DNA of 46,431 nucleotides from Sphingomonas sp. ERG5. Its GTDB lineage: Bacteria > Pseudomonadota > Alphaproteobacteria > Sphingomonadales > Sphingomonadaceae. Positions within the stretch are counted from its first letter, which is position 1. Every line of letters starts with the position of its first letter. Positions 24,823 to 34,560 of the stretch are shown here, piece by piece. The notes below the pieces were generated by a model. The model did no database searches, was not told the origin of the DNA, and saw only the letters and a program-made list of their open reading frames with translations. The DNA is taken from positions 1 to 46,431 of the forward strand of contig NZ_JSXI01000014.1 in NCBI RefSeq assembly GCF_000803065.1, read 5' to 3'. Both the position numbers and the translations under genes were made by a program.

Positions 24823-25542
24823 ATGATCCGCGGAGCGATCACCCTGCTTCTGCTTGCGGCGGCAAGCGTGTCGCTATCACCGGTTCCGGCGGAGACGGTC
24901 GATGCGCGCCGTTACGACGCGTTCTGGCTCTGGGCCGGGGTAAAGCCGCAACCGGTGCTGAAGCAGGCGAAGCGGATCTATTTGCTGCAAGGGCAGGTCG
25001 AGTCCGGCAATCCCGTTCGGCTGGTTCAGCAGCGTCCGGCTGTGCCCCATATCAAGGGCCGGGAAATATGGATGGTCGTCCGGGTCGAAACGCTGGCCTG
25101 GCCGCCACAGATCTATCAGCAGGTGAGGGCGCAACTTGTCCGATGGCGCGCCGCCGGCAATCGGGTGGTGGGAATCCAGATCGATTTCGATGCCCGCACG
25201 CGCCACCTCGAAAATTATGCGGTGTTCCTGGCCGACCTGCGGCGCCGCCTGCCTGCCGATTGTCAGCTCGGCATCACCGGATTGCTCGACTGGAGCGCCA
25301 ATGGTGACCCCAAGGGGCTCGACGCACTGGCCGGCACGGTCGATGAGATCGTATTGCAAATCTATCAGGGCCGCCGCGTCATCCCTGGTTATGCGACATA
25401 TCTCTCCCGGCTCGATCGCATGAAGACGCCGTTCCGGATCGGCCTGCTGCAAGGCGGCGCGTGGCATCCGCCCACCACGCTGGAATCAAATCCGAACTTC
25501 AGGGGCTATGTCGTCTTCCTGCAAAACGGCGCGGTTGAATGA
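24823..25542 (+). CDS. DUF3142-family exported protein
   Basis: 239 residues with an N-terminal signal peptide (ITLLLLAAASVSLSPVPAE). The body looks like a TIM-barrel-type glycoside-hydrolase-like fold: YDAFWLWAG at the first strand, VVGIQIDFDARTRHLENY with acidic residues after a strand, LGITGLLDW, and VDEIVLQIYQGRR. These match the DUF3142 family as I know it; its activity is unproven. The paired TPR-like protein upstream, with signal peptides on both, suggests that they work together in the periplasm. Confidence 0.72.
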   Translation: MIRGAITLLLLAAASVSLSPVPAETVDARRYDAFWLWAGVKPQPVLKQAKRIYLLQGQVESGNPVRLVQQRPAVPHIKGREIWMVVRVETLAWPPQIYQQVRAQLVRWRAAGNRVVGIQIDFDARTRHLENYAVFLADLRRRLPADCQLGITGLLDWSANGDPKGLDALAGTVDEIVLQIYQGRRVIPGYATYLSRLDRMKTPFRIGLLQGGAWHPPTTLESNPNFRGYVVFLQNGAVE

Positions 25543-25570
25543 GCCGCGCCGGTTGCCCGAGTTTCGACGA

Positions 25571-26728
25571 TCAGGCGCCGATCAGCTCGCGCCCGATCAG
25601 GAAGCGGCGGATTTCGTTAGTGCCGGCGCCGATGTCATAGAGTTTGGCGTCGCGCAGGAAGCGTTCGACTGGCCATTCCTTGGTATAGCCGGCGCCGCCC
25701 AGCGCCTGGATCGCCTCGAGCGAAGTCTTCACCGCGTTTTCGGAGGCGAGCAGGATCGCGCCCGCCGCGTCGAAGCGCGTCGTCTTGCCCGCGTCGCAGG
25801 CGCGCGCGACGGCATAGACATAGGCGCGGGCGGAATTGAGCGCGACATACATGTCGGCGATCTTGGCCTGCATCAGCTGGAACTGGCCGATCGGCGTGCC
25901 GAACTGTTTCCGCTCGCGGACATAGGGCAGCACGACGTCGAGGCATGCCTGCATGATGCCGATCGGTCCCCCGGAGAGCACAGTGCGCTCATAATCGAGC
26001 CCTGACATCAGCACGCCGACACCGCCATTGACCGGGCCCATGACATTCTCGGCCGGAACTTCGCAATCCTCGAACACCAGCTCGGCGGTGTCGGAGCCGC
26101 GCATGCCCATCTTGTCGAGTTTCTTCGACACCGAAAAGCCGGGCATACCCTTTTCGATCAGGAAGGCGGTGATGCCGCGCGGGCCGGCCTCGCCATCGGT
26201 TTTGGCATAGACCACGAGCGTGTCGGCTTCGGTCGAATTGGTGATCCAGAATTTGGTGCCGTTGAGCAGATAACGGTCATTGCCCTGCAGGGTCGCCTTG
26301 AGCTTCATCGAGACGACGTCGGAGCCCGATCCGGCTTCGGACATGGCAAGGCTGCCGACATGTTCGCCCGAGATCAGCTTGGGCAGATATTTCGCCTTTT
26401 GCTCCGGGTTGCCCCAGCGGCGGATCTGGTTGACGCACAAATTGGAGTGCGCGCCATAGCTGAGTCCGATCGAGGCGGAGGCCCGGCTGACTTCCTCCAT
26501 TGCGACGACATGTTCGAGATAGCCAAGGCCAAGTCCGCCCCATTCTTCCTCGACGGTAATGCCGTGCAGACCGAGTTCGCCCATTTCCGGCCAAAGCGAG
26601 CGGTCGAACTTATTCTCTTCATCGATCGCGGCGGCGCGCGGTGCGATCCGGTCGGTCGCGAACCGTTCAGTCGTGTCGCGGATCATGTCGGCATTTTCGC
26701 CCAGGTTGAAATCCAGGGTCATGCTCAT
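25571..26728 (-). CDS. ivd: Isovaleryl-CoA dehydrogenase
   Basis: 385 residues of the acyl-CoA dehydrogenase family. Signatures: [16 protein letters not shown] (127-142), FWITNS for FAD binding, and [20 protein letters not shown] at the C-terminus. The catalytic glutamate is E247 in GLDYERTVL, the helix-G position characteristic of isovaleryl-CoA dehydrogenase and not of short/medium-chain enzymes, where the base lies nearer the C-terminus. It oxidises isovaleryl-CoA to 3-methylcrotonyl-CoA in leucine breakdown, passing electrons to ETF. The start ATG overlaps the previous gene by 4 bases. The methylcrotonyl-CoA carboxylase genes expected in the pathway are not in the visible neighbourhood. 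Confidence 0.93.
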   Translation of the reverse strand: MSMTLDFNLGENADMIRDTTERFATDRIAPRAAAIDEENKFDRSLWPEMGELGLHGITVEEEWGGLGLGYLEHVVAMEEVSRASASIGLSYGAHSNLCVNQIRRWGNPEQKAKYLPKLISGEHVGSLAMSEAGSGSDVVSMKLKATLQGNDRYLLNGTKFWITNSTEADTLVVYAKTDGEAGPRGITAFLIEKGMPGFSVSKKLDKMGMRGSDTAELVFEDCEVPAENVMGPVNGGVGVLMSGLDYERTVLSGGPIGIMQACLDVVLPYVRERKQFGTPIGQFQLMQAKIADMYVALNSARAYVYAVARACDAGKTTRFDAAGAILLASENAVKTSLEAIQALGGAGYTKEWPVERFLRDAKLYDIGAGTNEIRRFLIGRELIGA

Positions 26729-27021
26729 TGTCGCTCTCCAGAACTCGGTTGGGCAGAAGTCGGTTGAGGTTTCGTCCTACGCGCCGATCCGGCGATGCGC
26801 CACAGAGTCACTATGCCGATCAGCAGCCATAATATGTTCAACACGGTGGAGGGCAGCGCGCCGTGCCAGCCGCTGTTGACGATGAAACAGGCCGCACCGA
26901 CCAGATTCATCCATTGGAACGCGGCGGACTGGCCGGTGAGCCGGCCCGCCGAGACCATCAGATAGGCGACGAGAATGAGGACGGCGCCGGTCCACCCCAC
27001 AATCTCGATCGCGATTATCAA
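26725..27021 (-). CDS. Small CBU_0592-type membrane protein
   Basis: 98 residues with about three membrane helices: [37 protein letters not shown] and [15 protein letters not shown]. This is the pattern of the small CBU_0592 family, of unknown function. The tail is polar ([15 protein letters not shown]). It overlaps the end of acnA by 4 bases and the start of ivd by 4 bases, so the three are translationally linked. Confidence 0.75.
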   Translation of the reverse strand: MIIAIEIVGWTGAVLILVAYLMVSAGRLTGQSAAFQWMNLVGAACFIVNSGWHGALPSTVLNILWLLIGIVTLWRIAGSARRTKPQPTSAQPSSGERQ

Positions 27022-29690
27022 GCGGCGAGGTTCCTGAGGACGTACTGCAGGATGCCGCCGTGCAGGAAATATTCCAGCTCGTTGACGGTATCGATGCGGC
27101 AGCGGGTCAGGAAGCTTTCGACCGTGCCGTCGGCGCGGGTCAGGGTGACCTCGACATCCTGGCGTGGGCGGATTTCAGCGACCTTCATGATGGTGAAGCT
27201 TTCCGAACCGTCGAGCTTCAGCGTCTGGCGCGTCACGCCTTCGGCGAACTGCAGCGGCAGCACGCCCATGCCGACCAGGTTGGAGCGGTGGATGCGCTCG
27301 AAGCTTTCGGTGATGACCGCGCGGACGCCAAGCAGGTTGGTGCCCTTGGCCGCCCAGTCGCGCGACGATCCGGTGCCATATTCCTTGCCGGCGATAACCA
27401 CGAGCGGCACGCCGTCGGCCTTGAAGCGCATCGCCGCGTCATAGATCGGCATGACTTCGCCCTTGTAGGACGACATGCCGCCTTCGATCCCGGGGACCAT
27501 TTCGTTCTTGATGCGGATATTGGCGAAGGTGCCGCGCATCATCACTTCATGGTTGCCGCGACGCGCGCCATAGCTGTTGAAGTCGGCCTTGCTGACCTGA
27601 TGTTCCTGCAAATAGGTGCCGGCGGGCGAGTCCGCCTTGATGCTGCCGGCGGGCGAAATATGGTCAGTGGTGATCGAATCGCCGAGGATGGCGAGCGGCC
27701 GCGCCTCGATGATGTCCTGCACCGGGGCCGGGGTCATCGTCATGCCGTCGAAATAGGGCGGGTTGGCGACATAGGTCGACCCGGCGCGCCACTGATAGGT
27801 GTCGGAGCCAGTCACGTCGATCGCCTGCCACTTCGCATCGCCAGTGAAGACATGGGCGTAGCGCGACTGGAACATGCTGCGGTCGATATTGGCATCCATC
27901 ACCGCGCGAACTTCGGCGTTCGAGGGCCAGATGTCCTTGAGATAGACGTCGGTGCCGTCGGTCGCCTGGCCGATCGGAGTGGTGGTGAAGTCCTCGGTCA
28001 CCGTGCCCTTCAGCGCATAGGCGACGACCAGCGGCGGGGACGCCAGGAAATTGGCGCGCACGTCTGGCGAGACGCGGCCTTCGAAGTTGCGATTGCCCGA
28101 CAGGACCGAGGCGGCAACGATGTCATTCTCGTTGATCGCGGCCGAGATCGGCGCGGCGAGCGGGCCGGAATTGCCGATACAGGTGGTGCAGCCATAGCCG
28201 ACCAGGTTGAAGCCGACCGCGTTGAGATCAGTGGTAAGGCCGGCCTTGTCGAGATAGTCGGTGACGACCTGCGACCCCGGTGCGAGCGAAGTCTTCACCC
28301 AGGGCTTGGGCTTCAGGCCAAAGGCATTGGCCTTGCGCGCGACCAGGCCGGCGGCGACCAGCACCGATGGGTTGGAGGTGTTGGTGCAGCTGGTGATCGC
28401 GGCGATGACCACGTCGCCGTCGCCGATATCGTGATCGCGGCCTTCGACCGGCACGCGCTTGGCCGAACCGTGGTTGTAGACTTTGGCGAGGTCGGCGTTG
28501 AAGGTGTCGTCGACCTCAGTGAGGATGACCTTGTCCTGCGGGCGCTTCGGGCCGGCGAGCGACGGTACGACATTGGCCATGTCGAGTTCGAGCGTGTCGG
28601 TGAAGAGCGGGTCGGGCATGTCGGCGAGGCGCCACATGCCCTGGGCGCGGGCATAAGCCTCGGTCAGGGCAATCTGTTCGTCGGTGCGACCGGTCAGGCG
28701 CATATAGTCGAGCGTCGCGTCGTCGACCGGGAAGAAGCCGCACGTCGCGCCATATTCGGGCGCCATATTGGCGATCGTCGCACGGTCGGCGAGGCTGAGC
28801 GCGTCGAGGCCCGGGCCGAAGAATTCGACGAAGCGACCGACCACGCCCTTGGCGCGGAGCATTTGCGTGACGGTCAGCACCAGATCGGTGGCGGTGATGC
28901 CTTCGGCCAGTTCGCCGATCAGCTTGAAGCCGACCACTTCGGGGATGAGCATCGATACCGGCTGGCCGAGCATCGCGGCTTCGGCCTCGATCCCGCCAAC
29001 GCCCCAGCCGAGTACGCCGAGGCCATTGACCATCGTCGTGTGGCTGTCGGTGCCGACACAGGTATCGGGATAAGCGATGTTGCTGCCGTCGGGCGCGACC
29101 GAGGACCAGATCGCCTGGGCGATATTCTCGAGATTGACCTGGTGGCAGATGCCGGTGCCGGGGGGCACGACCTTGAAATTATCGAGCGCTTTCGACCCCC
29201 ATTTGAGGAATTCATAGCGCTCGTTGTTACGCTGATATTCCAGCTCGACATTGTCTTCGAACGCCTTGGGCGTGCCGAATTCGTCGACCATCACCGAGTG
29301 ATCGATGACGAGATGGACGGGCACCAGTGGATTGATCTTCGCCGCGTCGCCGCCGAGCTTGGTGATCGCGTCGCGCATCGCCGCCAGGTCGACCACGCAG
29401 GGCACACCGGTGAAATCCTGCATCAGCACGCGCGCCGGGCGGTACTGGATTTCCCGGTCGGAGCGGCGCTCCTGCTGCCAGTCGATGATTGCCTGGATAT
29501 CGTCGGTGGTGACGGTCTTGCCGTCCTCGAATCGCAGCATGTTCTCGAGCAGCACCTTCATCGAGAAGGGAAGCCGCGAGATGTCGCCATATTTCGCCGC
29601 CGCGGTGGCGAGCGAGTAATAGTCGTAGGACGTGCCGTTCACGTCGAGCGTGGTGCGGGCGGAGAGTGTGTCCTGGCCGATGGCGGTCAT
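27018..29690 (-). CDS. acnA: Aconitate hydratase A
   Basis: 890 residues, full length. The [4Fe-4S] ligands fall at C435 ([12 protein letters not shown]), C501 and C504 ([11 protein letters not shown]), the same numbering as E. coli AcnA. Other marks are [27 protein letters not shown] split around 207-233, and the swivel domain with [17 protein letters not shown]. It converts citrate to isocitrate in the TCA cycle in the cytoplasm. The start ATG at 29690 is preceded by a weak ribosome site. Its stop overlaps the small membrane protein gene, which in turn overlaps ivd. The gap of about 270 bases to sodC holds the divergent promoters; no gene is visible there. Confidence 0.96.
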   Translation of the reverse strand: MTAIGQDTLSARTTLDVNGTSYDYYSLATAAAKYGDISRLPFSMKVLLENMLRFEDGKTVTTDDIQAIIDWQQERRSDREIQYRPARVLMQDFTGVPCVVDLAAMRDAITKLGGDAAKINPLVPVHLVIDHSVMVDEFGTPKAFEDNVELEYQRNNERYEFLKWGSKALDNFKVVPPGTGICHQVNLENIAQAIWSSVAPDGSNIAYPDTCVGTDSHTTMVNGLGVLGWGVGGIEAEAAMLGQPVSMLIPEVVGFKLIGELAEGITATDLVLTVTQMLRAKGVVGRFVEFFGPGLDALSLADRATIANMAPEYGATCGFFPVDDATLDYMRLTGRTDEQIALTEAYARAQGMWRLADMPDPLFTDTLELDMANVVPSLAGPKRPQDKVILTEVDDTFNADLAKVYNHGSAKRVPVEGRDHDIGDGDVVIAAITSCTNTSNPSVLVAAGLVARKANAFGLKPKPWVKTSLAPGSQVVTDYLDKAGLTTDLNAVGFNLVGYGCTTCIGNSGPLAAPISAAINENDIVAASVLSGNRNFEGRVSPDVRANFLASPPLVVAYALKGTVTEDFTTTPIGQATDGTDVYLKDIWPSNAEVRAVMDANIDRSMFQSRYAHVFTGDAKWQAIDVTGSDTYQWRAGSTYVANPPYFDGMTMTPAPVQDIIEARPLAILGDSITTDHISPAGSIKADSPAGTYLQEHQVSKADFNSYGARRGNHEVMMRGTFANIRIKNEMVPGIEGGMSSYKGEVMPIYDAAMRFKADGVPLVVIAGKEYGTGSSRDWAAKGTNLLGVRAVITESFERIHRSNLVGMGVLPLQFAEGVTRQTLKLDGSESFTIMKVAEIRPRQDVEVTLTRADGTVESFLTRCRIDTVNELEYFLHGGILQYVLRNLAA

Positions 29691-29959
29691 GTGGCGGAGT
29701 ATCCTTCCATTAAGTGCGCGTACCGGAGCGCGGCGGGGAGGCGGGAAACCCGCGCGGGCGCGCTTGCGGCATGTGCGGATGCCTAGAGTCGGGCGGGCTT
29801 TAGCAAGGGGGTGCGGGTTGGGGAAGGGCGCGGCGCATGATGATGATCCGGCGAATGCGCTGGAGAGAATATGACACGCGAAGGAACCCTTGCCCGGACG
29901 ACGGGTTCGCCCGATAGGATGGCGGTAAATGCCGCTGGGGCAGAAACGGAGACACGGAC

Positions 29960-30502
29960 ATGCGGATGGTTCTGATCGGGACGACGGCCCTGGCGATGCT
30001 GGCCCTGGGCGCGTGCAAGGAAAAGGACAAGGCGCTGGAAACCGGTACTCCGGTCGCTGGCGGCGCGCATGCGGTTGCGACGCTCCGGACCGCGGCAGGC
30101 GTCGATGTCGGCCGGGTCACGGCGAGCGAAGTCGCAGGCGGACTGCGCTTCACCATCGACGCAAAGGGCATGCCGCCGGGCACGCATGGCGCCCATGTCC
30201 ATACCACTGGCCTGTGCGAGGGGCCCGATTTCGCCAGCGCTGGCGGGCACTGGAATCCGACCGGCATGAAGCATGGGTCGATGAACCCGCAAGGACCACA
30301 TGAAGGCGATTTGCCCAATCTGATCATCGGGACCGATGGGCGCGGGACGCTGGGCATCACCATACCCGGCGCGACCATGGCCGGACTGCTCGATACGGAC
30401 GGGTCGGCGATGATGGTCCATGCCGCCGCTGACGACCTGATGACCGATCCGTCGGGCAACAGCGGCGCGCGGATCGCTTGTGGCGTGTTCGGCGCTTCAT
30501 AA
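29960..30502 (+). CDS. sodC: Cu/Zn superoxide dismutase, lipoprotein
   Basis: 180 residues. The signal ends in the lipobox LGAC (Cys19), so it is an anchored periplasmic lipoprotein. All metal ligands are present: H79 and H81 (GAHVH), bridging H97 (GGHW), H105, H114 and D117 for zinc, and H154 (MMVHA) for copper. C86 and C174 fit the conserved disulphide. It dismutates superoxide from outside the cytoplasm. The start ATG at 29960 has GGAG upstream; an ATG at 29966 is also in frame. A direct role beside acnA is possible, since aconitase is superoxide-sensitive, but the genes are divergent. Confidence 0.92.
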   Translation: MRMVLIGTTALAMLALGACKEKDKALETGTPVAGGAHAVATLRTAAGVDVGRVTASEVAGGLRFTIDAKGMPPGTHGAHVHTTGLCEGPDFASAGGHWNPTGMKHGSMNPQGPHEGDLPNLIIGTDGRGTLGITIPGATMAGLLDTDGSAMMVHAAADDLMTDPSGNSGARIACGVFGAS

Positions 30503-30526
30503 GCGACGCGGCCTGGCATAAAAGTG

Positions 30527-30581
30527 TTGCCGTTATTCGATAAGGAGCATATCGTTTTTCGATAAAGAATCGAGGAACGAT
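30527..30581 (+). promoter_or_regulatory. Promoter and TATCG-N5-CGATA operator of DUF2975 cassette A
   Basis: TTGCCG (30527-30532) and TATCGT (30550-30555) are 17 bases apart, a fair sigma70-like match. The -10 box is the left arm of the perfect inverted repeat TATCG-TTTTT-CGATA (30550-30564). Additional CGATA half sites lie at 30538-30542 and 30578-30582. GAGGA before the ATG is the ribosome site. The same kind of repeat precedes cassette B (36615-36631), so autoregulation by the paired HTH proteins is likely. Confidence 0.65.
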
Positions 30582-31082
30582 ATGGTCAGGTTCGTCCGCA
30601 GGCTGATTCCGTTGCTGCTTCTGCTCAACTGGCTATGCGCGGGTGGCTTCGCGCTTCTGTTGCTGGTCAGCCTGGTGGAGCCGATGATGGCTGCGCATAT
30701 CGCGCGGCGCTTCGGGCCGGATATCCTGTCGCTGGTGCTTTGGTCGATGCGGGCGATCCTGCTGCTCGGGATCGGCGTGGCCTGTGTCGCGCATGTCATT
30801 TTCCGCCGCCTCGCCGCGATCGTGGCAACGGTGGCGGCGGGAGATCCCTTCGTCGCGGCCAATGCCCGGCGATTGCGGCATATCGCCTGGGCCTTGCTCG
30901 CGATCCAGTTTCTCGACCTGGTCTATGGCCTGATCGTCGTGCCGCTGAGCGCTGCGACGCATGAATATTTCGGCTGGAATTTCTCGCTGACCGGCTGGCT
31001 TGCCGTGCTGCTGCTCTTCGTGCTGTCGCATGTATTCGCGCAAGGCGCAGCGATGCGCGACGACCTGCAGGGCACGGTCTGA
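30582..31082 (+). CDS. DUF2975 membrane protein (cassette A)
   Basis: 166 residues with four membrane helices: LIPLLLLLNWLCAGGFALLLL, VLWSMRAILLLGIGVACVAHV, IAWALLAIQFLDLVYGLIVV and LAVLLLFVLSHVFAQG. The stretch RRLAAIVATVAAGDPFVAANARRLRHIAW is the family hallmark region, with the DPF motif between helices 2 and 3. Function is unknown; DUF2975 genes are often paired with a YozG-like HTH gene, as here (the HTH gene starts 4 bases later). Such pairs resemble a membrane protein that controls a repressor. A second, divergent-sequence copy lies at 35910-36548. Confidence 0.8.
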   Translation: MVRFVRRLIPLLLLLNWLCAGGFALLLLVSLVEPMMAAHIARRFGPDILSLVLWSMRAILLLGIGVACVAHVIFRRLAAIVATVAAGDPFVAANARRLRHIAWALLAIQFLDLVYGLIVVPLSAATHEYFGWNFSLTGWLAVLLLFVLSHVFAQGAAMRDDLQGTV

Positions 31083-31086
31083 CGTT

Positions 31087-31329
31087 ATGCCGATCCGTAT
31101 CGATCTTGATGACTTGCTGCATGCGCGGCGAATGACGCTGACGGAGCTTGCCGAACGCGTCGATATCACGCTCGCCAACCTGTCAATCCTGAAGACCGGC
31201 AAGGCAAAGGCGATCCGTTTTTCCACGCTTGAGGCGTTGTGCCGCGAACTTGGCTGCTTGCCGGGCGACCTGATCGGATACGACCCGGGCGGCCCCGACC
31301 TGTCCGAGCAAGAAGAGGGAGCCGAATGA
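31087..31329 (+). CDS. YozG-like HTH regulator (cassette A)
   Basis: 80 residues, a single Cro/C1-type helix-turn-helix. Its core (LAERV.I...NLS.LKTGK.K..RF.TLE..C.EL.C.PGD) is almost the same as that of the cassette B protein at 35704-35910. The short PGGPDLSEQEEGAE tail is specific to this copy. The gene starts at ATG 31087 directly after the DUF2975 gene. Its TGA stop overlaps the start of the next membrane protein gene by 4 bases (ATGA), so three genes form one translational unit. It probably binds the TATCG-N5-CGATA repeat upstream. Confidence 0.82.
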   Translation: MPIRIDLDDLLHARRMTLTELAERVDITLANLSILKTGKAKAIRFSTLEALCRELGCLPGDLIGYDPGGPDLSEQEEGAE

Positions 31330-32108
31330 TGCTGCGTGCGATCCGCTATACCTATGGCCTGACCTGGCGTTTTCTGAAGGCTGCACCGGTGATCGCGCTG
31401 GCCATCATTGCCGTCGAGGGGGTGCAGCATGTCGCCGAGTGGATGACGGGGATGTTTGCATCCCCCGAAGCCGCGAAAGCCGTGCAGTTCCATCCGGCGC
31501 GGATGGCGATCGGTGCGGTCAAGACGATCCTGCTTCTATTCGTCATCTACTGGATCGCCCGCTTTGCCTTTAGCGGAGAGAGCGTTCCCCGTACCTTCGC
31601 GGCGGATCGCGACGCGCTGCACCGTTTTTCGCTGGTCGTCCTGCTCACGCTGGTGGTGGGAGTGGCGATGCAGGCGCTGCAAGGCGTGCCGATGGATGGG
31701 ATGGGCCGGGCCGCCATTTTGACGATCATATTGGGTTCGATGTTCGGATGGTTGCTGCTGCAGGTCGCGCTGACGCCATGGATCGTCGGGGCCGCCATCG
31801 GTGACCCCAAGGCGACGCCGATTTTCGCATTGCGTCAGTCGATCGGGCATCTCCTCTGGGGATTTGCTTTCACGCTGGTGATCATGTTGCCGCCGATGGT
31901 CGTTCACTATGTTCTGGGCGGGCTGGCGATGGTCAGGCCGGGGCGGCTCGGCGTGATATTGCTGGTGGTGGATTCCGTATTCGTGGCGTTCCTGGGCGTG
32001 CTGATTGCCGCGTCGTCGGTCGCGATTGCCTATCGCGTCGCCCGGCGCCAGGGATATTCGATCGATGGCCTGGATGGCGAGGCGCGGCCGATCGCCGCAT
32101 TGGATTAG
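31326..32108 (+). CDS. Polytopic membrane protein of unknown function
   Basis: 260 residues from ATG 31326 (a second ATG follows at 31329). Five or six membrane helices are predicted, for example VIALAIIAVEGVQHVAEW, AVKTILLLFVIYWIARFAF, FSLVVLLTLVVGVAMQAL, and two late ones LLWGFAFTLVIMLPPMVVHYV and LGVILLVVDSVFVAFLGVL. No enzyme motif is seen, and I do not recognise the family. It overlaps the HTH gene by 4 bases and has no counterpart in cassette B, so it is an extra member of cassette A and possibly what that system controls. Confidence 0.65.
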   Translation: MMLRAIRYTYGLTWRFLKAAPVIALAIIAVEGVQHVAEWMTGMFASPEAAKAVQFHPARMAIGAVKTILLLFVIYWIARFAFSGESVPRTFAADRDALHRFSLVVLLTLVVGVAMQALQGVPMDGMGRAAILTIILGSMFGWLLLQVALTPWIVGAAIGDPKATPIFALRQSIGHLLWGFAFTLVIMLPPMVVHYVLGGLAMVRPGRLGVILLVVDSVFVAFLGVLIAASSVAIAYRVARRQGYSIDGLDGEARPIAALD

Positions 32109-32148
32109 GGTCTGGACCCCAGATCGATACGCGCCAGCACCAGGATCG

Positions 32149-32691
32149 TCAGAACAAGGGCCAGCGCGCAATTGCCTCATAGCGCGCGCCGCCCGGGCCA
32201 AGATGGCTTTCGAACAGCATCAGATGCTCAAGCCGGAACGGCTCGCTCGCCAGCGCGCTGTGCTCCTCGAGCCAATGTCCGATCTCGGGTGCGGCGCCGG
32301 CCGCAACGGGCAGGCGCGCGAGGGTAACGTGCGGCAGATAGGCGCGTTCCTCGGCGGCGAGGCCGAAGCGGATCAGCGCGTGGTCGACCTTCTGGTGCAG
32401 GGCCGCGAGCGGTTCGGCCGGCGTCACGCCGGCCCATAGCGTATGGGTGCGGCCCTTGCGGTCGAACTGGCCGACGCCGGTCAGTCGGACGTCGATGGCG
32501 GGAGCATGGATGCGGCTGAGCGCATCGGCAACGTCCTCGGCCGTGCGGCGATCCACTTCGCCGATATAGCGCAGGGTCAGGTGAAGCTGTTCGTCATCCT
32601 GCCAGCGCGCCTCCGGGACGCCGTCCATGAGATCGGCCATGGCGTCGCGGATCGGGAGAGGCGGGCGGAGAGCGACGAACAATCGATGCAT
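32149..32691 (-). CDS. thpR: RNA 2',3'-cyclic phosphodiesterase
   Basis: 180 residues of the 2H phosphoesterase family. The two active-site HxT motifs are H37-L-T39 (HLTLRYIGEV) and H121-V-T123 (HVTLARL), and the N-terminus MHRLFVALRPP matches the family opening. It opens 2',3'-cyclic phosphates on RNA ends in the cytoplasm and was first described as an RNA ligase-like activity. It is transcribed alone, convergent with the cassette A membrane gene (40 bases apart) and divergent from the Bax inhibitor gene. The length is normal. Confidence 0.92.
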   Translation of the reverse strand: MHRLFVALRPPLPIRDAMADLMDGVPEARWQDDEQLHLTLRYIGEVDRRTAEDVADALSRIHAPAIDVRLTGVGQFDRKGRTHTLWAGVTPAEPLAALHQKVDHALIRFGLAAEERAYLPHVTLARLPVAAGAAPEIGHWLEEHSALASEPFRLEHLMLFESHLGPGGARYEAIARWPLF

Positions 32692-32810
32692 TGAGTGGCT
32701 TTAGCGCCTGTCACAGGGCGAACGCCAACCGCTTTTGCTTGAAAAACGGGGCCGGAGCGGCGATATTCAGTGTATCCGGCATCATGCCGGGCATCAGGAG
32801 TTTATTCGAC

Positions 32811-33545
32811 ATGGCTAATTGGTCTGACCCCCAGCCGAACGCCGCGCCCTTCGCGACGGCGGGTGCGCGTACGGAAGCGTACGACGCGGGTCTCCGCGCC
32901 TATATGCTGTCCGTCTATAATTACATGGGCTCGGGCATCCTGCTCACCGGCGTCGTCGCGATGCTGTTCGCATCGGCCGGTTATGCCGAGGCGGTATTCC
33001 TCAACCCCGGCATCCTGAAATACGTCATCATGTTCGCGCCGCTGGCGTTCGTGTTCGGCATGAGCTTCGGCCAGGGCCGGATGTCGTTCGCCACATTGCA
33101 GGCGATGTTCTGGGGCTTCGCGATCGCGATGGGCCTGTCGCTCTCGACCATCTTCCTGCGCTACACCGAGACCTCGATCGCTCAGGCCTTCTTCGCCACG
33201 GCCGCCGGTTTCGCGGGCCTGTCGCTGTACGGCTACACCACCAAGCGCGATCTGTCGGCGTTCGGAACCTTCCTGATCATGGGCCTGGTCGGGCTGATCG
33301 TCGCGATGATCCTGAACTTCTTCTTCCAGTCGACGGTGATGGCGCTGATCATCAGCATCGTTGGCGTGCTGATCTTCGCTGGCCTCACCGCCTATGACAC
33401 GCAGAAGACGAAGAGCATGTACGCTTATGTGGCGGGCACCGCCGACGAAGGTCGTGTGGTGATCATGTCGGCGCTGAACCTGTACCTCGACTTCATCAAC
33501 ATGTTCCTGTTCCTGCTGCGCATCTTCGGCTCCAGCCGGAACTGA
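32811..33545 (+). CDS. Bax inhibitor-1/YccA-family membrane protein
   Basis: 244 residues. Seven membrane helices can be seen, with the family-typical ending GLTAYDTQKTKSMY and LNLYLDFINMFLFLLRIFG. The Asp in YDTQ and the helix after it are the conserved pore-region features. The N-terminal 30 residues are soluble. Family members are leak channels for calcium or membrane-protease modulators (YccA with FtsH); which applies here is unknown. ATG at 32811 has CAGGAG ten bases upstream. A strong terminator follows. Confidence 0.9.
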   Translation: MANWSDPQPNAAPFATAGARTEAYDAGLRAYMLSVYNYMGSGILLTGVVAMLFASAGYAEAVFLNPGILKYVIMFAPLAFVFGMSFGQGRMSFATLQAMFWGFAIAMGLSLSTIFLRYTETSIAQAFFATAAGFAGLSLYGYTTKRDLSAFGTFLIMGLVGLIVAMILNFFFQSTVMALIISIVGVLIFAGLTAYDTQKTKSMYAYVAGTADEGRVVIMSALNLYLDFINMFLFLLRIFGSSRN

Positions 33546-33570
33546 GGCACGTCCGGAATGAGAGAATCGG

Positions 33571-33604
33571 GCCCGGCGGGGAAACCTGCCGGGCCTTTTC
33601 TTTT
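33571..33604 (+). terminator. Rho-independent terminator of the Bax inhibitor gene
   Basis: GCCCGGCGGG-GAAA-CCTGCCGGGC forms a 10-bp stem with one mismatch and a GNRA-type loop, directly followed by CTTTTCTTTT (33595-33604). It is 26 bases after the stop codon at 33545. Confidence 0.9.
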
Positions 33605-33716
33605 GCGTCGCGGACGCAACATTGAGCGATGTCATTTTCCTTGAGTGTCCAGCCCGTATGAGGGCGTGATCTACGCCATCGCTGCCGTCCCGACCGTGAC
33701 GGCCCCAGGAACATCA

Positions 33717-34523
33717 ATGCGCCTCTTGATCGACGTCATGCTGGATTATTTCGTCGATGACAGCGCGGAAGTGCTGCTGCAGATCGAGGCGGCGGCGATG
33801 GCCGACCAGCGGCTCGAGCAGCAGGATTTGCGCGTCTATTGCGACAACCCGCTGCGCGCAATGACGGGCGAGGAGGGGATCGGGCAGCGCACCTGGGCGC
33901 GGGCCTCTGGCTCGTTCCAGGCCGAATATCGCGCGATCGTGGTGATAGACCGGACCGAGGTCGATCTGTCGACCCTGCCCCCGACTGCGATGGCTGACCT
34001 GCCGGCGGAGGCGGTCCCCTATCTGTTGCCCAGCCGTTATTGCGAATCCGACCATTTCGAGGGCTTTGTGCACAGTGAGTTCGCTGGGTTGGAGGGTGGG
34101 GCGCTCGCCGCGGCGCTCGGTGCCTGGGTGCGAGAGCATCTGACATATGCGTCGGGATCGAGCAGCGGCGTGACCACCGCGATGATGACCTTCGCCGACC
34201 GGCGCGGGGTGTGCCGCGATTATGCGCATCTGCTGGTCTCGCTGGCGCGCGCCGGCGGCATTCCGGCGCGTTGTGTGTCGGCTTATGCTCCCGGCGTCGA
34301 CCCACCCGATTTCCATGCTGTCGCCGAAGTGTGGCTTGCGGGTGGCTGGCATCTGATCGATGCGACCGGCATGGCGGAATGTGGCGAAATCGCGCGCGTG
34401 GCGGTGGGGCGCGACGCGACCGATATCGCCTTTATGACCGTCTTCGGCACCGCGACGATGTATAGACAGGTCGTGAAAGTCACTCGGCTGGACGATGCGG
34501 TACGGAACGGGGACGCTGACTGA
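33717..34523 (+). CDS. Transglutaminase-like (cysteine protease fold) protein
   Basis: 268 residues. The transglutaminase core has C166 (RRGVCRDYAHL), H200 (DFHAVAEVWLAGGW) and D215 (HLIDATGM), a complete Cys-His-Asp triad. The N-terminal 130 residues match the bacterial transglutaminase N-terminal domain. There is no signal peptide, so it is cytoplasmic. Members of this family act as peptidases or amide-forming enzymes; some sit with ATP-grasp and alpha-E genes, but none is here. ATG at 33717 has CCAGGA upstream; the frame is open for 24 codons before it, without homology. Confidence 0.85.
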   Translation: MRLLIDVMLDYFVDDSAEVLLQIEAAAMADQRLEQQDLRVYCDNPLRAMTGEEGIGQRTWARASGSFQAEYRAIVVIDRTEVDLSTLPPTAMADLPAEAVPYLLPSRYCESDHFEGFVHSEFAGLEGGALAAALGAWVREHLTYASGSSSGVTTAMMTFADRRGVCRDYAHLLVSLARAGGIPARCVSAYAPGVDPPDFHAVAEVWLAGGWHLIDATGMAECGEIARVAVGRDATDIAFMTVFGTATMYRQVVKVTRLDDAVRNGDAD

Positions 34524-34560
34524 TCGTTCTACTCCCGGAACAGCCGAGAGAGGATTGGCC

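Noticed and set aside
27060..29786. 908-codon open frame on the plus strand opposite acnA
   Set aside because: It mirrors the codon structure of acnA, is extremely rich in His, Arg, Asp and Gly, has no ribosome site and no recognisable domain. It is a shadow of a GC-rich gene.
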